Of a stretch of 9,149 bases of DNA, positions 5,459 to 9,149 are shown piece by piece. A program made the position numbers and the translations under genes. Source of the DNA: Phycisphaerales bacterium (GTDB lineage Bacteria; Planctomycetota; Phycisphaerae; Phycisphaerales; SM1A02); NCBI GenBank assembly GCA_020427625.1, contig JAGQOI010000440.1:1-9149 (forward strand), in the 5' to 3' direction. Each line of letters starts with the position of its first letter. Within the stretch, counting starts at the first letter, position 1. A model generated the notes under the pieces. The model made no database searches. It saw only the letters and a list, made by a program, of their open reading frames with translations, and was not told where the DNA came from.

Positions 5459-8400
5459 GTGACGAACCGGCCTCGTCTCCGCCCGCCGCGGGAATCCGCC
5501 CGCGGCCGAACGACGCCGCGTGGTCCGGGGGACGTGACGGTGGCCGATCACCATCCCACGAGCAATACCGCCGAGCGCCCGCCTGGCCATCGGAGCGATC
5601 TCGCGCCCGCGGGATCCGGCGGCACGCCGCTCGCCGCCGACGCGCCCATCATCCGCGTGAACGGGGTTCCGTTCCCCCTTGAACTGCGCACGTTCCGGCG
5701 ATCCTTCGTCCTGGGCTCCGGCGGACTCGGCGCGGTGGTCCTCTATCGCGGCGACGCGGTCGGGTCGACCGTCGCGGTCAAGGGACTGCGCCCGGAAGTG
5801 CTCGAGCGCTACGGGCCCAACGCCCTGCTGCACGAAGCGGACAAGCAGGCGACCCCGAACCACCCCAACATCGCGTGCGTCTACGAGTACGTCTCCGCCG
5901 AGGTGGATGGCGCGAGCACGACCTACCTGATCATGCAGTACGTCGAGGGCCGCACGCTGCGCGAGACGCTGCAGCGCGGGCCGCTCTCGGTGCGACAGGC
6001 GATCCGGATGATGATGGTGTTCGCCGAAGCCGTCGAGGCCGCGCACCGACGGAAGATCGTGCACTGCGACCTCAAACCGGAGAACGTCGTCGTCACGGTG
6101 CGCCTGCTGCCGGTCCTGCTCGATTGGGGTCTCGCCATCCGGATCGATGCGAGCCGGCCGCCGCCGCTCCGCGGACACACGCCCGGCTACGGCGCGCCCG
6201 AGCAGGTCGATCGCACCCGGTCCATCGACCGCTCCGTCGACATCTGGGCCGTCGGCTGCATCCTCTACGAGTGCCTGACCGGCGTGCCCGCCTTCCGCGA
6301 CGACGACGGCGTACGCGCCGGACGATATGACCGCACCGCGCTGCCCGACCAGACGCCGCGCGCGATTCGCACGCTCATCGACGACTGCCTCAGCGCGGCT
6401 CCCGAGGATCGCCCGTCCGTCGCCGCGGTGTACGAGGTCCTCGACCGCTGCGCCCTCCTGGGCACGACGGCGGAGACCCTCCTGCACGTGCCGAACAACG
6501 TCCCGCAGGTCGACCCGCTGATCGGCTGGGCCGACGACGCGCGCGACCTCGCCGACGCCGTCCTCGAACGCTCGCTCGTGGTCCTGTACGGGTTGCCCGG
6601 CTCCGGCCGGACGCGCCTCTGCATCGAGGCCGCGCGCCAGATCGTCCGCGGCGAGGCGGGTCCCCCGGCGGTCCCGCTCTCCGGCGGCGTCTGGTGGGTC
6701 GACCTCGCCGGCGTCACCGACGCGCCCGGGTTCGACCGCGCCGTCGCCGACGCCGTGATCGGCGCCGACCTCGTCGCCGACGTCGACCGCGACGAACTCC
6801 ACGCGAAGGTCCACTCCCACCTCCCGGCCGCCCCCCGCGTCGTCGTGCTCGACCATCTCGCGTCGGAACCCTGGGCCCGCGACGCGGTGCGCGACCTCCT
6901 GTCGGCGCGCAACGCCGGCGGCGGTCGCAGCGATCTGCACGTGCTCGTCACCAGCGATCGTCGCCTCGGGATCCCGCGGGAATTCGCGCGAGCCATGCCC
7001 GAACTCCCGCATCCCGGTCCCGACGCCGACGTCGACGAGATCCGGACCAGTCCCGCCGTGCGCCTGTTCATCGAGGTCGCCGGACTCGATCGAACCTGCT
7101 CCGACGAGGACGCCGTCGTCATCGCCCGCATCTGCCGCGCACTCGCCGGTCATCCGCTGCTCATCACGATCGCCGCCGGTCTCGCCGCCGCCGTGCCGCT
7201 GACCCGGATCGAAACCGAACTCGACGGACTCGTCGACCCGCGCGATGAACTCCCCCGAATCATCCGGAGGGCGCTCGCCGAGATGGCGCCGGCGGAGCGC
7301 ACGCTCCTCGAACGCCTCACCGTGTTCCACGACGGATGGTCGTGCGACGCCATGGTCGCGATCTGCGCCGACGAACCCGGTGGGTCCACGATCGGCGGCC
7401 AGCCCATCCTGCGCCTCGTGACCGACCTCGTCGCCCGCAACTGCCTCGTCCGATTCGATCGGACGACCCATCGGTACTCGATGATCGAGACCATCCGGAC
7501 CGCCGTGCGCGGCGACATCGCGCCGCCCGATCCCACGCTCATCGCGCGACACCGCACCTGCATGCTCGACATGGTCGAACACGACGACCGCTGTCTCACC
7601 CGCTTCGCCCAGCCGGCCGACGGCGCCGGCGATCGACTCGACGCCGTCGGTCGACTCGATCGCCTCGAACGCGAACGCGCCAACGTCGTCGCCGCCATCC
7701 GGTCCGCGCTCGATGAGTCCGCGCTCGATGACGCGGCCAGGCTCCTCGTCGCCTTCGACGTCTGCTGGGAACTGCGCGGCGATCGCGAGCGCGGCGTCGC
7801 ACTCTACGAGGAACTCCTCCGCCGTCGCACCGACCGCGATCTCCTCCAGGTCAGGGCCTGCGTCGGCTCCGGCCTCCTCTCCGATCGACTCGGTCGACTC
7901 GCCGACGCCCGCGCGGACTACCAACTGGCGCAGTCCATCGCCGAGTCGATCACGCCGACGCCCGCGGAAGCCGCCGAACGCACCCGCGCCATCGCGACCG
8001 TCGCGACCAACCTCGGACGCATCGCTCAACTCGAGTACGAACGAGACGGCACGCCCGAACGACTCGTCGAGGCCCGCGCCTGTCACGAACGAGCGATCGA
8101 GGGATACCACTCCATCAACAGTCCCGAGCGGGCCAAGGCGATGCTCAACCTCGCCGTCGTCGCCAAACTCCAGGGTCGCCTCGACGAGGCGCGCCGGCTC
8201 GGCGCGGCCTGCCTGCGCTGCTTCGAGGCCGGTGCGACCGTCGCCCGCCATGAGCGATGTGAGAGCCCGTACTGGGAGATGGTCACGCAGCGGAACCTCG
8301 CGGAGATCGAGGTGCTGGCCGACCGGCCCGACGTCGCGATCCCGCACGCCCGGGCCGCGCTGCGCATCGCGACCGATCTTCGCTACTGGGACGCCGCGTC

Positions 8401-8665
8401 GAAATGCCTCGACCTGCTCGGCCTGACCGCGGCCCATCGCGCCGAGCCGGAGATCGCGACCCGTCGCTTCGGCGCCGCATCGCACCTGCGCCACGGGCGA
8501 CCCTCCACGACCTGTCCGCCGATTCGCGATCGCGTCATCGAGGCAATCCGGCGGCTGCGGGCGGAGGTGGATGGGAAGCAGTTCCAGACGTGGTGGACGG
8601 CCGCGCACGCGGTGTCAAAATACCGCGTGATCCGCCGGGCCGATCCGGATGCGACGACGGGATGA
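5459..8665 (+). CDS. Ser/Thr protein kinase fused to a STAND-type ATPase and TPR-like repeats
   Basis: 1068 residues from a GTG at 5459; the frame is open from an ATG at 5408, but the -10 box at 5446-5451 favours the GTG. Residues 1-75 are Pro/Arg-rich and probably disordered. Kinase domain about 79-331: glycine loop LGSGGLGAV (85-93), VAVK lysine K108, helix-C glutamate E126, catalytic HCDLKPEN (202-209), DWG in place of DFG (222-224), APE (246-248). All catalytic residues are present; Cys replaces Arg in HRD, making it a non-RD kinase. The ATPase has a P-loop GLPGSGRT (378-385) with Arg where Lys is usual, Walker B VVVLD (461-465), TSDRRLGIP (498-506) and GHPL (564-567), the order seen in AfsR/COG3903-type regulators, followed by LTVFHDGW (620-627) and YSMIETIRTA (673-682). 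Residues about 755-1010 are helical TPR-like repeats. No membrane segment or DNA-binding domain is seen, so it is probably a cytoplasmic signalling hub. Its ligand and substrates are unknown. Confidence 0.9.
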   Translation: MTNRPRLRPPRESARGRTTPRGPGDVTVADHHPTSNTAERPPGHRSDLAPAGSGGTPLAADAPIIRVNGVPFPLELRTFRRSFVLGSGGLGAVVLYRGDAVGSTVAVKGLRPEVLERYGPNALLHEADKQATPNHPNIACVYEYVSAEVDGASTTYLIMQYVEGRTLRETLQRGPLSVRQAIRMMMVFAEAVEAAHRRKIVHCDLKPENVVVTVRLLPVLLDWGLAIRIDASRPPPLRGHTPGYGAPEQVDRTRSIDRSVDIWAVGCILYECLTGVPAFRDDDGVRAGRYDRTALPDQTPRAIRTLIDDCLSAAPEDRPSVAAVYEVLDRCALLGTTAETLLHVPNNVPQVDPLIGWADDARDLADAVLERSLVVLYGLPGSGRTRLCIEAARQIVRGEAGPPAVPLSGGVWWVDLAGVTDAPGFDRAVADAVIGADLVADVDRDELHAKVHSHLPAAPRVVVLDHLASEPWARDAVRDLLSARNAGGGRSDLHVLVTSDRRLGIPREFARAMPELPHPGPDADVDEIRTSPAVRLFIEVAGLDRTCSDEDAVVIARICRALAGHPLLITIAAGLAAAVPLTRIETELDGLVDPRDELPRIIRRALAEMAPAERTLLERLTVFHDGWSCDAMVAICADEPGGSTIGGQPILRLVTDLVARNCLVRFDRTTHRYSMIETIRTAVRGDIAPPDPTLIARHRTCMLDMVEHDDRCLTRFAQPADGAGDRLDAVGRLDRLERERANVVAAIRSALDESALDDAARLLVAFDVCWELRGDRERGVALYEELLRRRTDRDLLQVRACVGSGLLSDRLGRLADARADYQLAQSIAESITPTPAEAAERTRAIATVATNLGRIAQLEYERDGTPERLVEARACHERAIEGYHSINSPERAKAMLNLAVVAKLQGRLDEARRLGAACLRCFEAGATVARHERCESPYWEMVTQRNLAEIEVLADRPDVAIPHARAALRIATDLRYWDAASKCLDLLGLTAAHRAEPEIATRRFGAASHLRHGRPSTTCPPIRDRVIEAIRRLRAEVDGKQFQTWWTAAHAVSKYRVIRRADPDATTG

Positions 8666-8714
8666 TGCGCATGGCACTGAGGTTCACGACTCTCGACTTC
8701 GACAAGGAGTATTC

Positions 8715-9149
8715 ATGACCACGCTCACGCTCCGTACCTCGTTCGCCGGCCTCATGGGTGCCGGTATCCTCCTGTTCCTTTCCGCGTGTGCGTCCGATCC
8801 GGCGCCGACGAGCCCGCAGCCCATTCCGGAGCGACGGTTCGAGATCTCGCCCGCCTCCGCCGGCCGGGTGCCGCCGCAGGTCGTGGAGGACGGATCATCG
8901 GGCCCGCTCTTCGTCCAGCTCAGGACGTTCGACCCGGGCGGCGGACCGGTGCACGCGGCATTCCCGGAGTGGTCGCACCCGGACGGCGAGGTGTATCTGC
9001 AGGTGGCCTTCGAACCCGAGCCGCACGCCTCCAGTTGGACGCCGATGCTCGCGAAGCTTCGGTGGCACACCGAGGTGAACGGCAGGGCGCTGAATCCGCA
9101 CGAGGTCTTCGAGAACCTCCCGATCTCGTTCTATCCCGCCGGACGCATC
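8715..9149 (+). CDS. Lipoprotein of unknown function (3' end beyond window)
   Basis: 145 codons are visible and the frame is still open at the window edge. AAGGAG 5 bp before the ATG at 8715 fixes the start. The signal peptide (MTTLTLRTSFAGLMGAGILLFLSAC) ends in lipobox LSAC, with the acceptor cysteine at residue 25, followed by a Pro/Ser-rich linker. The mature part contains LFVQLRTFDPGGGPVHAAFPEW and VYLQVAFEPEPHASSWTPML, suggesting beta-strands, but I recognise no family. The gene starts 49 bp after the kinase stop on the same strand and has no evident promoter of its own, so read-through from the kinase gene is possible. No catalytic motif is visible in the part present. Confidence 0.8.
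   Translation, partial: MTTLTLRTSFAGLMGAGILLFLSACASDPAPTSPQPIPERRFEISPASAGRVPPQVVEDGSSGPLFVQLRTFDPGGGPVHAAFPEWSHPDGEVYLQVAFEPEPHASSWTPMLAKLRWHTEVNGRALNPHEVFENLPISFYPAGRI

Noticed and set aside
3859..5682. A 607-codon open frame on the + strand, opposite cls
   Set aside because: It is Arg/His/Pro/Gln-rich with no domain, and antisense to a cardiolipin synthase with both HxKx4D motifs intact.
5363..8608. A 1081-codon open frame on the - strand, opposite the kinase gene
   Set aside because: It is low-complexity Gly/Asp/Arg/Val sequence with no recognisable motif, lies antisense to clear kinase and ATPase motifs, and is the expected by-product of extreme third-position GC. It also overlaps the intergenic promoter region.
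5459..9149. Anti-phage defence system built on the kinase-STAND fusion
   Set aside because: STAND ATPases and kinases do occur in defence systems, but there is no nuclease, protease or other effector domain, no companion defence gene and no mobile-element context. A signalling role is the more economical reading.

Overview
The window is about 9.1 kb of very GC-rich bacterial chromosome with strong G/C preference at third codon positions. Gene content (a Ser/Thr kinase fused to a signalling ATPase and TPR-like repeats, several small lipoproteins, a PGPGW membrane protein, paired small heat-shock proteins) would suit a planctomycete such as a member of the Phycisphaerae. That placement is inference from style and gene mix; there is no rRNA or other marker. 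I see no tRNA, rRNA, CRISPR array, transposase, integrase or phage gene. It reads as ordinary chromosomal housekeeping and stress-response sequence, not a mobile island.

Layout. The 3' end of an unidentified + strand gene (1-69) converges on a - strand gene for an exported coiled-coil protein with an FxLYD-like C-terminal domain (96-1001). Upstream of that gene lie a sigma70-like promoter candidate and four tandem 12-bp repeats. Next comes a - strand PEGA lipoprotein (1196-1615), divergent from a + strand DinB-like gene (1661-2131); the two share a mirror-image promoter region of only 45 bp. A 301-bp intergenic stretch ends in three 28-bp tandem repeats, each carrying a 5-4-5 inverted repeat, directly before a two-gene Hsp20 operon (2433-2876, 2922-3329). 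A strong UUCG-capped hairpin follows the operon. A small PGPGW membrane protein (3446-3862) then converges on a - strand cardiolipin synthase/phospholipase D gene (3895-5352). That gene diverges from a 1068-residue protein kinase-ATPase-TPR fusion (5459-8665). A lipoprotein gene (8715 onward) follows and is cut by the window end.

How the genes relate. Most look like independent units concerned with the cell envelope (two lipoproteins, an exported protein, Cls, PGPGW), stress (two Hsp20s, DinB-like) and signalling (the kinase fusion). The most interesting shared property is in initiation. Five genes have no convincing Shine-Dalgarno but carry a TAGANT- or TATAGT-type -10 box 6-9 bp before the start codon, which predicts leaderless or nearly leaderless mRNAs. 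The exported coiled-coil protein, both Hsp20 genes and the last lipoprotein have good AAGGAG/GGAG ribosome binding sites. These boxes also decide start codons, notably a GTG start for the kinase at 5459. No clearly undescribed multi-gene system is visible; the strongest leads are the repeat arrays upstream of hsp20 and of the coiled-coil gene, and the kinase fusion with its altered P-loop.
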